Shown here: positions 1 to 11,434 of the stretch, one piece after another
Position numbering within the stretch: the stretch's first letter is position 1
Layout of the letters: each line of letters begins with the position of its first letter
NCBI GenBank assembly: GCA_023014335.1
Contig: JAECYW010000003.1
Span: 1,922,001 to 1,986,000, forward strand
DNA: 64,000 bases
Source: Galerina marginata
Lineage: Eukaryota > Basidiomycota > Agaricomycetes > Agaricales > Galerinaceae
Direction of reading: 5' to 3'
Made by a program: the position numbers and the translations under genes
Notes under the pieces: model-generated
The model's database searches: none
The model's input: the letters and a program-made list of their open reading frames with translations, nothing else
Told to the model about the DNA's origin: nothing

Positions 1-1580
1 GGCGCAATATAGGCAAGTCGACCTGATACTGGGCAAAGGCTGACATGATGCCATGCCACACCTTGTATTAGACGCAGTGTCGTATTATGGTCCCGGGTAT
101 TCGCCAACCGTGAAGATGCACCCAAATGGCAGGATATCTCTAAGGAGGTGCTCCTGGGAATAACAATATTAGACCCACAAACACGATATGCTCCTAGGTA
201 CGGATCATCGGAAGCTGGTACTCGGAGGTTGAATGATCTGATAGGAACCAGAGGGAAAGATGTCGAATCAGAGATATCTGCTTCAAATCGGGACAGTTTA
301 AGGCTCTCCCCAACAATGCCCAGTTCGTCTACGATGTCGAACCAGAGAGGCTGCGGGCTATCGGTATACCAATCGCACAAACCGCTGCAACTGAAGTCAT
401 CGACTGGGACGCTATTTTCTTCAAATGTCAGAATGCGTTGAGGCGCTAAGGGAGTGGACGGTTCGGCTTTTGTTGCCTGCATTTGTGCACCTTTGGAGAG
501 TTTGGGGAAGTCCCAAACGGAAATATTGTGCCTGCCAATCAACGCAATATGGTTGTTGTTCATGATGATCTAAAAATCGAGTTTAATATGCTTAAAATGA
601 CGGAGTCATCATGGATTTTACCTGTCGCTGAGAATCAGACGTGTTCCATGTTGCCCATTCATCTGACTTGAAATCCCAGATTTTGAGTATGGGACCGTAA
701 ACCAGTGTGAGTCGATCACCACAAATCGAGGTAAAGTCCAGATTATGCTCGCTGATAACTGACAGTGTCGCGATGGTTGTAAATTCAGGAGAAATTTTCC
801 AAGGAAATATCTCTATAACCTCGAATTTATACCTGACAAATGTTTGAGGAAGTCATAGAAGGTAAATATCGTATGGATTTTACCTCATAGGTTGTCCATC
901 GTGTTCACATTTGCGAGTAATGGTAAAGATCCGGAGAGCTGATTTATCTGGCGAGGAATGGACAGCATATGAACCACAGGCACAAGGGATTTGCGCAATT
1001 GGCTTTATTTTAGTGCGACGGAAAGCGCCAATGGCAGAGATGTAACCTAGGTCCCATAAAGTCAAATAGCCCCGTTGGACAAGTATCAGAAAACGTCCCC
1101 CAGGAATGAGGTACAGACGCTCTAGTTGATGATGAGAACGTCGTGCGTTCGGGTGGTACTGCGGTTGCAGCGTATAGGTGGCAAACGAAGGCATCTCGTC
1201 TTCTTGGTGACTCAGGGCAAGATGCTCCCATTTTTGCGGAGCCATGACGGCATATTCCAGTTCTAACAGAGTCAACTTATCCGTAGGGAAAGAATAGGGA
1301 TAAACCGTGTTGTCGTTGCACATTCTCTCCAACGCTTTCAACCATACGATGCGCTGTGATGTAGCATCTAACATAGCTTTACAGGTCTGTTGTCCCCGTA
1401 TAAGAGAACACTTCAATAAAGGAAGATAATTGATGGCTAGCAGACCTTCCTTAGCCTGAAAATATCCAATGGAGACAATATGTGCAAGATTAAGGTGTGA
1501 ATATCGAGGGGAAGTTGACTGAATTCGTGAGTGTTTATTTTACTGGAATAGTTTGCGCTGCCATTATTGGTTGCTGTCAT
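1..1580 (-). CDS. F-box protein with propeller-like C-terminal region (3' end outside window)
   Basis: Exons on the minus strand, in transcription order: 1580-1446, 1386-884, 832-622, 569 to beyond base 1. The ATG at 1580 opens a 45-codon exon with an F-box motif (LPLDIHTLILHILSPLDIFR), continued in exon 2 by a segment that reads LDATSQRIVWLKALERM. F-box proteins usually bind SKP1 in SCF ubiquitin ligases. The later exons hold WD-like phrases such as LTLWDLG, LKIWDF and ISVWDF, as in many mushroom F-box proteins that end in a beta-propeller-like region. The first intron has a weak donor (GTCTGC), so that junction is the least certain. The frame stays open to the left edge, so the C-terminus is missing. 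The substrate cannot be told from the sequence. Confidence 0.72.
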
Positions 1581-2166
1581 TTTGAGGAGTGGGGGCGAGG
1601 GATTCAAGTCAATGATACAAGTGCGATAACAGAATTATAACGACGATGGGATGAGAGTTGGGAGGGACATGCAACCTCCACGCGACCGTCATTAATCGTA
1701 AATGGATTGTTTAGAATCAACATCGTAAACATCAGCGGTAAATAAAACTCTTTCCTTTCTTGGAAGTATCATGTAAGAAACTTTTAGTGTTAACTTCCAT
1801 GATCCAGCTCGCCTACACATGGCTCAATATCGATTTTAGCAGTATGCTTTCACCTTTTGGCTTCTATATTACACTTTTTTTTGGCCCACGCTTGGTGTGA
1901 CTCGAAACCCTCATTTTCCATGTGTGTTTGCCCATGGCTTCAAGTTTCCTTTCCGGGGCTGGCGCCAAAAGACAATGGCCTCATCGGCGTTTGCTATCTT
2001 TAGCTCCAGGTTGGCCAACAGGGTGGCGCGGTTGAGATTTGACCCGAAGGCGGTCCTTTACTTGTTTCCCCACCGATACCTTGCTGTGAACGATCCTCTT
2101 CCGTGCACAACGAATAAAGACAGGCAAGTCGTAGTTCAATCAGCTTCAGACCCTGTTTGAATTATT
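1581..2166. other. intergenic, no gene seen
   Basis: The stretch holds the upstream region of the minus-strand F-box gene and an 87-codon plus-strand frame at 1897-2160 with no recognisable motif. It lies just before a decayed TPR gene and may be its degraded 5' part, but I cannot show that. Confidence 0.4.
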
Positions 2167-3357
2167 TGAAGCAGCCAAATGCGGCCTGTGCAATGTCGTC
2201 GGCTGAAACGCAGGCGACGCGCCCATCCTCTATTGCCCTGCGACGCTTGTCTATTTTTCGATGATGCTTCAGAAACGCTGGGCGTTCTTCGGACAGCAGT
2301 TCGGCTTACTCCTGACGGCCATGCAAATATGCCTGCTCACTTGACCGACCTCAAAGTTCGTTTCAACGTCGCTTTGAACGTGCACTGGCAGGAGATCCTA
2401 CCGACATTTTTGAAGCAATATTGTCCCACCGGAAAGCACTTTAACTCACTCCGTCATGCAGACATGCCTAGAATCACCTCGGAAATTCGTTGCTATGTCG
2501 CTTTGAATCCACAGGAGATCTTGGCGACATTTCTAAAGCAATAACTCTCCAGCAGAAAGCGGTTCAGCTCACTCCTGAGCGCCATACAGACAAGCCTAGT
2601 TGGTTGAACATCCTTGGAAATGTGTTGCGATGTCTCTTTGACTACACCGGAGATCTTACTGACATCTCTGAATCAGTCTCATCGCGTCCGAAAGCAGTTA
2701 AGCTCACTTCTGAGGGTCATGCAGACATGCCTAGTTAGCTGAACAACCTCTTAACTTCATTGCACACTCGCTTTGAACAGACAGGCAATCAAGCAGATGT
2801 TCACAGCGACATTTCCGATTATCGACGATCAGGATCTACTACTTATGTCTCCGGGTCTCCTTCAATTCGACTAGAGGCAGCTGCACGATGGGCTCGCTTG
2901 GCTATCACCCTTGACTCATCCCAGTTACTAGAGGCATATGGCACGGTTATTGACCTCATTTCCTTAGTGATAGGTCTCTATCACACTATTCGGAAGCATT
3001 ACACAAATCTCATCAATATCTCTCAATTACCAGCTTCTGCTGCGTCTGCTGCATTTCGCTTTGAGCAACACGATTGAGATTTAGAGTGGCTTGAACAAGG
3101 TCGCTGCCTTTTATGGAGCCAGCTCAATGATCTCCGTACTCCTCTAGATGACCTTCGTATTCATAATCCCACTTTAGATGATCATGACTTGCGATTTTCG
3201 AGAGCCTTAGAGAATGCAGGTTCTCGAGCGGAGCCAGCTGCATATACGGCTGAATCCATCATGATGAACAAGATCTCAATAAAAGACGAGGCAGATGGTC
3301 GTATCAAACTTGCCCGCGAAGCGTTGAGCAGTGACGACGTTGCCCGTACGCTTCATT
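2167..3357 (+). pseudogene. decayed TPR-repeat (TPR-CHAT type) protein gene
   Basis: Successive plus-strand fragments carry the repeat signature of large Agaricomycete TPR proteins: AVRLTPDGHANMP, ISKAITLQQKAVQLTPERH, KPSWLNILGN and HTRFEQTGN, about 45 residues apart. The downstream hinge is also recognisable (LEWLEQGRCLLWSQLNDLRT followed by SRALENAGSR). The fragments lie in different frames and are broken by in-frame stops, for example after HADMPS near 2738 and after FEQHD at 3077. The catalytic CHAT domain expected further downstream is absent. I see the repeats and breaks directly; the TPR-CHAT assignment rests on family knowledge. It is a dead copy of a gene type that is multicopy in these genomes. 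Confidence 0.78.
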
Positions 3358-4115
3358 AAGCGACGAAGCAGGCCCGAACGAGACTCGGGATTCCAAAGAT
3401 GCGTTCCTTACTTGGGTTCCGTATGTGCATTTCGGTCTTTAATTTTGCTCGCTATGTCCATTCGATGTTGTGTAACAACTATCTACGAACCAATAGTTTG
3501 CGCACTTTTTAAGCGGCATCGATCGAGGGTATCAGGCCTAAATAGTATGCGCACCCAGTTCAGATGAAGTTCACTTACGAGGTATGTTATGGTGAGAAAT
3601 ACTAATAATAATAGCTAAACTCGGGTGCTTGGAGGGGTAGGAATCAATTCAATAACCCCGGTTTCCCGTCACGCAGGCACATTAGGAGGAGGTTTGACTG
3701 ATTTCAGGCAACACAGCTCCCCGCAATGTAACTCGCGTACATATGCCTCTTCATGTAACCTATGTGCTCTCGACGAAATGCTCTAGTAATGCTCGTGCAA
3801 GTTTACCTTCCAAATGCGGAAGGTGCATTACCAAACACGGAAGTCCGGACGACGTCATCCATTGAGGCAAGTAAATTACACTAGTCGCTACACCAGTCAG
3901 TAATACACTTGTCATAGTCATATAAATCTGAATGATAATCTACGTCCCCAGAGCCTATGCGAAAATAAAAAAAGAAAAGATATGTGAAAGGAATGTAGAT
4001 ATATCGAAATCGGAAACTGCATGTCATTTTCCGCATTACCATTACGTACAGGCACTGAAGGCTTAGTATTCATCAGCACCCGCGGGGTTCGTCGTGGGTC
4101 ATGGCCGCACTATTA
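3358..4115. other. intergenic, 3' flank of the cyclin gene
   Basis: No coding signature is visible. The A-rich stretch near 3960-3985 and the sequence up to 4115 lie downstream of the cyclin stop codon on the minus strand and probably include its 3' untranslated region. Confidence 0.4.
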
Positions 4116-5965
4116 TTATTGTTCCACATCACTGCTTTCCTCGACCTGCGTAGCCGCCAACACCTCCCGGTGTCGTCGAATTTCGTGCTTGATGTCCGCG
4201 AGGTCCTTAGTGAGGTTGACGTCGCCGTTGGAGGGCCATCTTTCGAAGCTCCACTGTAACATGTAGGTGCTACACTATAATACGAAACGCGCAAGGTTGA
4301 GCCAGTGTATATAGGATGAAGAAAGAAAGGACTTACTCTACAATACCGCTTGGACGCGTATTTCTTGTAAAGCGATTCGTGTTGTATAGGTTCTGTGATA
4401 ATGTACTCCAACATAAGGTTCGCCACTGGGATGAGCTCTTTCTCCGAGTAGGTTGTGTAGTGTTCAAGGTTGGGGGTCTATAACAAGACACATCAGTCAC
4501 GAGAAATAAAAGACAAAGGACCGGACATACCCATTCCTCTCGGCCTAGCGTTAATCTGGCCAGCCAAAGAGCAGCTGCCGCCATCAAGGAAGGAACAACC
4601 CCAATCAAACGCCTCTCGACGATTCCAATCTCAAGCAAATATTTAGCGATGGTCCTGGCGTTCGTCTCGCAGTCGTCGGCTTTGCTACCGCGTCTTAACC
4701 ACCCCATCGGACCAGGGGCACGCAAGTCCCACTCGAGGGTCCGCAGGATGTATCGCTCCGCCTTGAGGATCTCCTCGACCGGGAACTGGTCATCAGCCAG
4801 GGCCGCCATCTCTCTGACGGATGGCGCGTAGGTTTCCTCGAACTTGGTGGCGATGAAAAAGCATGCCAGGCCGACTAGCTGGAGTTTGGCGATCGATATA
4901 GGACGCGAGCCGAGGAAGCGGTCGAGGAGGTTGATGCAGAGGAATAAGGACTCGGCCAAGAGGCCGAATTTTGCGTGTACTTGGAGGAGCCAGTCTACAA
5001 GGAGGTCGCGGTGCTCCCAATTTATTTCTACTTGGTCTTTCATGTAATCCGGGTTCGGCATAGTGGTAAGCTGGATGAGAAGTCAGGGGTGGATATGAGG
5101 GGGTGATTGTTAGGTAAAGAGGCGTACTTCGATTTCCTTCATGTACACACAGATATCCACGACGTATTCACTGACCATAATCGGGTCATCCCAATCCTCG
5201 GCATCGAGGTCTTCCCATAGTTGAGAACCAGAAGGTTCGACGGCCTCGAGCTCAGCGGCGACCCTGTCGGCCTCGGCTTGAGAGTCGTCCAGGACCTGAG
5301 CAAGAAGGACGGGCTTTTCATCCGTATGACGTCTTTTGAAAACGCGGGCCACTTCTTCGTCCTCTTCCTTAACCGGCTTGGAAGCGGCTCGAGGTGCGTC
5401 GACCTCCATCTTCTCGGCCACATGTTCGATGGATGGCTTGCTTTCGAGGGTGGTCTCTGTCTCGGTCTTCGACACAGTTGTGCTCACGCTAGTCGAGCGA
5501 GGCAGCCTCTTGGAAGCAACGCCACCCAAAACGCGCCTTGTGGGAGCCTTGATGACCGCCTTTGGTTTTGCGACAGCGACGGTGTCCTTGGGCTTTTCCA
5601 CTTCCTTCCCCTTCCCTCCAGCAGGGATCTTTGGTTTGTTGTTGGCGACCAATCCAGTTACCTCCACCAAGACCTCCCTCTTTCTCTTCACCCCTGTCTC
5701 CTCTTTCGCTGCATCCGCAGCGACAGATTTGGCTTTTGAAGCCGCGGTGGATGCGGTGGCACGGGTGGTCGCGGAAGTGGCAGCAGTGCCACCTCCGAGT
5801 GCGGATTTTACGCGCGAGGCCAGCCGGGATGGGCGTGCGTTGGCATTTTCGTTGTCCTTGGCCGATCTGAGCACCCGTGTCGTCCTCCTCACCTGGATAA
5901 ACGCGTAGTGAGTATGGGAAAGCTCCCGAGAGGATGGTACAGGGACGTACAGGGATGGAGGACAT
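4116..5965 (-). CDS. G2/mitotic-specific B-type cyclin
   Basis: Exons 5965-5951, 5892-5128, 5070-4531, 4477-4337 and 4253-4116 give 532 residues. B-type cyclins activate CDK1 at the G2/M transition and are destroyed by the APC/C. The first exon codes only MSSIP and joins to VRRTTRVLRSAKDNENAN, the usual start of fungal B cyclins. Residues up to about 260 are a basic, disordered arm with a possible destruction box (RRVLGGVAS). The cyclin box starts near residue 270 with YMKDQVEINWEHRDLLVDWL and includes LLDRFL and FIATKFEE. The second cyclin fold follows and ends in YKKYASKRY. Long antisense frames at 5221-5908 are shadows of the disordered arm. The family assignment is firm; which mitotic cyclin paralogue it is cannot be settled here. 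Confidence 0.93.
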
Positions 5966-6943
5966 GTTCCTCCTTTTCGGAGGGTCAGTAGTAAAATATT
6001 TTGAGTCAGTTTATGAGAATAAGGGTATCGCGGAATGAGAGGGAGTGGTAAAAAGGACGTCGTTGGAGTTAACAAGGACCCGCATCGATTGGATAGATCA
6101 AATTTGGATAGAAATATACACGCACAAACAAATCAGACGCGTTGAGCACGTGCTTTCGTGTCCTTAATGAGAACGCGTAGAATCCCAGTCTCTTGATCTA
6201 CTTTACACTGATTGCGATAAGATACTTCCAATTGACGATTCATCATTTAAATCTTGCATGAATTGCCTCGTGAAGTAACGCCTAGGAAAGTTCCTCATTG
6301 CCAGACCGGCCCAGACGGTAAAAGGAGGTCAGGCCATGGGCAACGAACAAGTGAAAGGAATGTCAATATTGCTGCGATCTCCAAACTGACCCGCCATAAA
6401 CTGCAACGGCTTTACATTCGCTTAAAACGAAGTCGCTATCTTCCCTCTTTTTGTTCTGCTTGCGGGTAGTGGGACAAGCGTGACTCAATATATCTCTGAC
6501 ACAGAATGGATCTTGTTGACTTCATTTTATTCCAGTGCCAGCAGCAATCAGAAATGTTCCCATGTGAGAACTTCGAGAGCACCCGCGATGCATGCCAGCA
6601 CGTCGACGAGATGTGGTTATACTAATGAGCGCCTGTATCGCGAACATCCAGAAATGCTATGTCAGACGCGATTTTGAGAGACTCGTTCCTACCTCCTCTT
6701 GTCTCGTCTAAGAGCTAGTTTTTTTGTCTTCCCGAAGCAGACGCAATAAAATAGAATACTTCACCACCTGTAGCACTCTGCTTCAAGGGCTGTGGCACTA
6801 TCTGGGACAACACTTCTTAATATCACTCGTCTGTCAGACGTCCCTGGAGTTGCTTAAAATGCAATGCGTCAAGGTGTCGTCCTTTGAAATAATCCCCGAA
6901 ATACAACAGATCTAGAGGTGACTACCGAAGTGGAAGAGGTAAA

Positions 6944-6979
<36 letters not shown>

Positions 6980-6990
6980 AAAAAAGAAGT
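5966..6990. other. intergenic between cyclin and tRNA-Asp
   Basis: About 1 kb without a supported gene. It should contain the cyclin promoter near 5966-6300. Plus-strand frames of 60-70 codons at 6254, 6480 and 6724 have no motif and no splice partners. The right end is a long A tract. Confidence 0.4.
6947..6978. repeat. 32-base A homopolymer
   Basis: An uninterrupted run of 32 A, followed by C and more A. Read on the minus strand it is a T tract starting just past the 3' end of the tRNA at 6991-7079, so the T-rich stretch would end RNA polymerase III transcription. Confidence 0.8.
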
Positions 6991-7079
6991 CTCTCTGTCT
7001 GGGAGTCGAACCCAGCTTTCGCGCGTATAAGGCTAGCGCTTATGACAAGCGCGTGTACTAACCGATATACTAACAAAGA
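6991..7079 (-). tRNA. tRNA-Asp (anticodon GTC) with a 17-nt intron
   Basis: On the minus strand the acceptor arms TCTTTGT and ACAGAGA pair with one G-U wobble. The D arm (GTATATCGGTTAGTAC), the anticodon stem CGCGC/GCGCG and the T arm (TGGGTTCGACTCCCAG) are all present. The loop reads TTGTCA, giving anticodon GTC. A 17-base intron at 7026-7042 sits one base 3' of the anticodon, the standard place for nuclear tRNA introns. A T-rich Pol III terminator follows. The mature part differs by only a few bases from the copy at 9964-10052, but the introns differ. Confidence 0.93.
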
Positions 7080-7259
7080 CATATAAATGTATGATGTAGA
7101 GTATAAATATGTTCAGCAGACTATGACACCACACTGCCACCACACGATGATGTCAGAGCTTGTCGATCGGTGTTTGCGGTGAATTCGGTGAGCCTCGAGT
7201 ATTTAACCTCTTACCTCCTATCCATAATCCCTTGCATTTAGTTTGAATATCCTGGAAAC

Positions 7260-9764
7260 ATGACGGACTACATTCGCAAACTCGTTTCTGGTAACAAAGC
7301 TCGCTTCAAGGACCATGACCTGAACATCGAGCTTGGTGCGTCTCGACGCGTATTTCAAAATGCCAAAATGCTTATCGCAACCTTCTAGATCTTGTATATG
7401 TTACCGACCAGGTCATCATCATGGGCTATCCGGCCTCGGGCATGGAAGGCCTCTATCGAAATCGTCGAGAGGACGCGATCCGATTCCTCCAGCATAGACA
7501 CGGGAAGAACTACTGGGTGTTCAATTTCTGTCCGATCAAGGAGAACTCGTACGGTGCCGACGTTTTTGAGGGAAGAGTCAGCCGGTACCCGTTCCCAGAT
7601 CACCAGTAAGCATCGGGTTGATCATCGCAAACAACGATGGAAGAGACTCAGCGATCGGTCTTTGTGACTAGCGCCCCACCGCTTGCCGTCATGCCTCTGG
7701 TGGCAAGAGAAATGCGGACATGGCTGAGTGGCTCTCCAGATCGTGTCGCGGTATTGCACTGCAAGGGTTCGTCATCTCATCCCTGGGATCTCTCCGTGTT
7801 GACAATATATCTTTGCAGCGGGCAAAGGACGTTCAGGAACGATGGCTTGTGCATACCTCCTCGCGCTCGAAGACAATCCTACGCCACCCAAGCTCGAACG
7901 CAACCATACTGCCAAACAATGGGCCAAAATGCGCATGGAAAACACCCTCGAGACCCTTCCTCCAGACGATGAGCACCTTGAGACGTCATCTACCGTCATC
8001 AGCCCCCGGCAGTCCCTGCAACACGACAAAACCATCCCATCAGACACCGAAGGCATCCTCGACGTCGACTCAGGCTCGCCTCCACTCCCCTCGGTGCCCA
8101 ATCCCGAAAAATCTTTTAAGGATGCACTCAAAGGTGTGCTCGACCTCCATACCGCACGGCGCATGAAACCATCAGAGAAGGAAGACAAAGCAAAGCAAGG
8201 TGTCAGCATACCTAGCCAGCGCCGTTTCCTGTACTACTGGTCTCTCCTCCTCTCGCATGAAGCCCCAAAGCACTTATGGGCCATCGACCCTCCTCTAACA
8301 CCCAAGCTCGATACAGTCCTTTCCCCATTCCAGCAGAGCAAGGCCCCGCACCCGAAGGTGCGGTTAACACAGCTGAAGCTCCGCATGCGCGAGACGTCTG
8401 GGGTGAAAATGAGCATCGTTAAAGCTGCGAACCTGCTCATCGAAAAGACGAACATGGCCAAAGGACCGACTGTTACCCCGCCCCGAGCGCCGTCTCCCGC
8501 GCTTAGCGCTAGCTCGGCCGCCAACTCCAAGAACTCTAAAAGTAAGGAGAAGGAAAAAGACAAGGCATCTCCCTCGCAGGTCTGGGCGTCACTTGCGAGA
8601 TACGATGATGGTCTCGTGGATCTGTTGGAGGAGTGGGAAGTCTATACCCGCGATCCTGATGGGCACATGGGGAAGAGGCGGCAGGGATCCGAGCATCTTC
8701 CTCGAGGGGAGTCGACTGAGGAAGCACTCGATCAGATATTCACGAGTGGGAAGTGGGATAGGAAGAAGATGGTTAGGAGCTTTGCCCATTTTGGAGCTGT
8801 AAATGGTGGAGGAAATGCAGGTGCCAACCTAAAGGTGGTCGATGACAAGGTGGGTCTTTGACCTCTCTGTTTTCGCTCTTCATTAAAATCTCTCTGACTT
8901 ATTTTCTCTTTCCTTTGTGTTCAATAGGAAGGAAAAATATATGTATACACACTCCGTCCTCTATCCGACAAACGCTGGGAAGGCCTCAAGGAAGATCTGC
9001 ACAAAAACGTTGCAAGCGATGACGACCACCACAAACAAACCCTCGAGGCTATCGACACTAACGCAAGTGCTGTTGGCGTCTCGCGCTCCGAGGCGAATTC
9101 GATGTATGATGTCACCACCGCCGCGTCGAAGATTGGCAATAGCTTGGGTTTGGAGCAGGGCGTCATCCTCGATGCGGGGCGAGAAATCAGAGTGAAGTTG
9201 TACATGGGTCAGGTATGTACCTCCTATTTTCCTGTTATTACCCAACGGATCGCTCCAAATTCTTTAATACAGGTCTTCATGGGCTGGCTCTGGTTCATAC
9301 CCACATTCCACATGCCACAGCCTCCTCCGTCCATTTCCTCTCCCTCCTCTTCCAACCCATCTTCACCATCACTGAACTCCCCATCGTCCTTAAAATCAAC
9401 ATTCACATTAACGCGCAAAGACCTCGACTTCCCCCTGGGCATCGGCAGCGGGATCATCGACGTCGAGATCGAGATGGAGTGGGTCACCTCGCCTTCGCCT
9501 GCAGGGTCCCCAACCTTCGTCTCCAGCCCTCTCTCTAGATCTACCACGCAGGTACCAGCCGCTGCCAGTGCTGCCCTTTCCGATTTGGAGCCCCCGCTGC
9601 GTGCGCACACTGGGGATTCGCGGAGCAGCGCGGAGCCGGAGCAGAGTGGGCTGGGTGCTGCTGTGCAGGTTGTGCTTGGTGGAGGTGAGGGCGAGGGCGA
9701 GGGAGTCGGTGAGGGAGTTGGCCTGAGGCAGGCCGTGGAAGCTGGTCAGGGTGCGGCGGATTAG
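7260..9764 (+). CDS. PTEN: PTEN-type phosphatidylinositol 3,4,5-trisphosphate 3-phosphatase
   Basis: Exons 7260-7335, 7389-7605, 7672-7766, 7819-8849, 8928-9212 and 9273-9764 give 731 residues. PTEN removes the 3-phosphate of PIP3 and opposes PI3-kinase signalling at the membrane. The start MTDYIRKLVSGNKARF is the basic N-terminal segment of the family. MGYPASGMEGLYRN matches a conserved PTEN block, and the catalytic P-loop HCKAGKGRSG lies at about residues 127-136 with its Cys and Arg intact. The C-terminal part contains the C2-like region (GREIRVKLYMGQVFMGWLWF, then a strand with RKDLDFPLGIGSGIIDVEIE). A long Ser/Pro/Lys-rich linker (about residues 140-400) and a Gly/Glu-rich tail make it longer than human PTEN (403 residues). 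The P-loop exon junction splits the Ala codon, which confirms the splice choice. Confidence 0.92.
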
Positions 9765-9963
9765 AATTCTAATGGGTATTTTTTGTATGAGATGTTATCA
9801 TGGCAAAATTCTACGGGAATTTGTATTCAGAAGTTCGCAATTAATCCATATAGTCTATTGGCAGTAGAGTCTCATTGACGAGCGATGAAGGGACAATCTG
9901 AAGGTAAGAAATTTACAATCATACTCCTGACACTTATACGTTCAAAATCTCGCATTAAATATG

Positions 9964-10052
9964 TCTCTGTTAGTATATCGGTTAGTACACGCGCCTGTCA
10001 TGTGTTCGTTCACTGGCCGCGCGAAAGCTGGGTTCGACTCCCAGACAGAGAG
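9964..10052 (+). tRNA. tRNA-Asp (anticodon GTC) with a 17-nt intron
   Basis: Acceptor arms TCTCTGT and ACAGAGA pair perfectly. The D arm, anticodon stem and T arm are as in the copy at 6991-7079. The loop CTGTCA carries anticodon GTC, and a 17-base intron (about 10001-10017) follows one base after it. The two copies point away from each other's strand and bracket the PTEN gene. A T run in the downstream sequence near 10080 can act as Pol III terminator. Confidence 0.93.
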
Positions 10053-10468
10053 TAGTATGACACAAGAACACATTTATATCTTTTTCCCCCCACCTTTTAC
10101 ACGTCCGTACAATCTACAACTCCTCCTTACATAAATACAATTTGTAAACCTTACATATGCAAATATACTCGGCTTGTAGTTTCCTTCATTTTCTTAGTTG
10201 ACCTGTATGAGTATCAGGACCGATGATTAGACCTCGCATCCTAAGAATGAAAGGACTTCGGCCCCAGCGGATTGAAACTGAGTGGCTCTCTCTGCAGTGT
10301 TATCGCTTGTAGATGGGGATCCCTAGTGGATCTTGCGTGGACTCTTATTTTAATAGCATGCGCACCGAGTCATAATCATTAACCGAGCATAAGAATAAAA
10401 CAGGGGCTCAGAAAACCCGTTACTCCCTTCTCCTCTCTTCCTGGCACACCACAAGTGGTTAACCGGCT
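10053..10468. other. intergenic, upstream of GNAT gene
   Basis: No coding signature. It should contain the promoter of the acetyltransferase gene that starts at 10469. Confidence 0.4.
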
Positions 10469-11117
10469 ATGTTTGACCTACCAGAAATCGGTATTCGACT
10501 TCGCGGTTTTCAAGGCGACAAGGACCTGGACCAGATCATGCTCATGGAGAACGACCGCGAGATCGCAACTCTCATGACGATACACTTCATCGTCCCACAG
10601 GGAGAGCAAACCAGGGAACTGTACAAGAAAAATATCGCTGAACATACGGAGATGTTCTGCATCATCGAGACTATTCCCCCCACTCTGGCTGAGGCTCAAA
10701 CAGAAGTACCGATGGAGCCGGAGTTTGTTGGCTTCGTCGGCCTATTCGCAGGACCAGACCGTGGTCAGCGATTGTCGATGTTGTCGATCGCCTTTGTGAA
10801 GAAATTTTGGAACAAAGGATACGGAACCGCTGTGGTCAAATTTGTTGTGGATTACGCTTTCCGGAACCTCAATATGCATCGCATCTCGCTGGGGACGACA
10901 GAGGGGAATGATAGAGCCATCGCAGTCTACAAAAAATGGTATGCCGCATTCAAGAATTGCTTCCGTCAGTCCTTACCAGTTTAAAAAATACAGTGGCTTC
11001 GTGTTGGAAGGCCGAGATCGTAAAAATCATTGGGTAGACGGTGGCTGGAAAGATCTGATTCGCATGGGTATCATAATCGACGATTGGGTTGAAATGAATA
11101 AAAAGGAAAAAGCCTGA
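10469..11117 (+). CDS. GNAT-family N-acetyltransferase
   Basis: Exons 10469-10938 and 10994-11117 give 197 residues. GNAT enzymes move an acetyl group from acetyl-CoA to an amine, often a protein N-terminus, polyamine or drug. The fold markers are visible: a beta strand FVGFVGLFAG, then IAFVKKFWNKGYGTAVVKFVVDYAF, whose NKGYG is the acetyl-CoA pyrophosphate loop (Q/RxxGxG/A class), then LNMHRISLGTTEGNDRAIAVYKK, the usual strand 5 to helix 4 passage. The short second exon completes it with GFVLEGRDRKNHWVDGGWKD. It is closely related to the gene at 19616-20299, with the same intron position after YKK. The substrate is unknown. Confidence 0.88.
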
Positions 11118-11281
11118 GCCGTTATACAATTGCCTTTCCTTCGCTCCTTGCAGCATCTACGAGTGCCAAACGATCCAGACGGCGTGTTGATAATACTAAA
11201 GCCTTTTCAGTTGAATAAGGGCCGAGAGTTTCAGGTGCGGAGGGGAGTCTGGAATCATAACTTATGAAAGCACCAAACGTA

Positions 11282-11434
11282 CTTGTAAGAAGGTCAGAGA
11301 GGAACCGAGAGCACGGATCGAGAGAACGGATGTTCTGCACTATCGAGACCATCTCATCCAATTCGCCAAGAAACGTTGAGAACCAGCCTAAGTTTATCGG
11401 GATAACGGGTCTGATGGTTTTCCCTTCACAATGA
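11282..11434 (+). pseudogene. relic of a third GNAT copy
   Basis: A plus-strand stretch reads MFCTIETISSNSP and then NQPKFIGITGLMVF. This matches the middle of the two intact GNAT genes (EMFCIIETIPSPRP and PQFVGITGLWAH in the gene at 19616-20299). The upstream part is only faintly similar and the frame ends within 12 residues of the match. The acetyl-CoA loop is missing, so the copy cannot work. Confidence 0.7.

Noticed and set aside
5221..5908. Plus-strand frames of 172 and 190 codons opposite the cyclin gene
   Set aside because: They are antisense shadows of the GC-biased disordered arm of cyclin B; they have no motif or splice structure.
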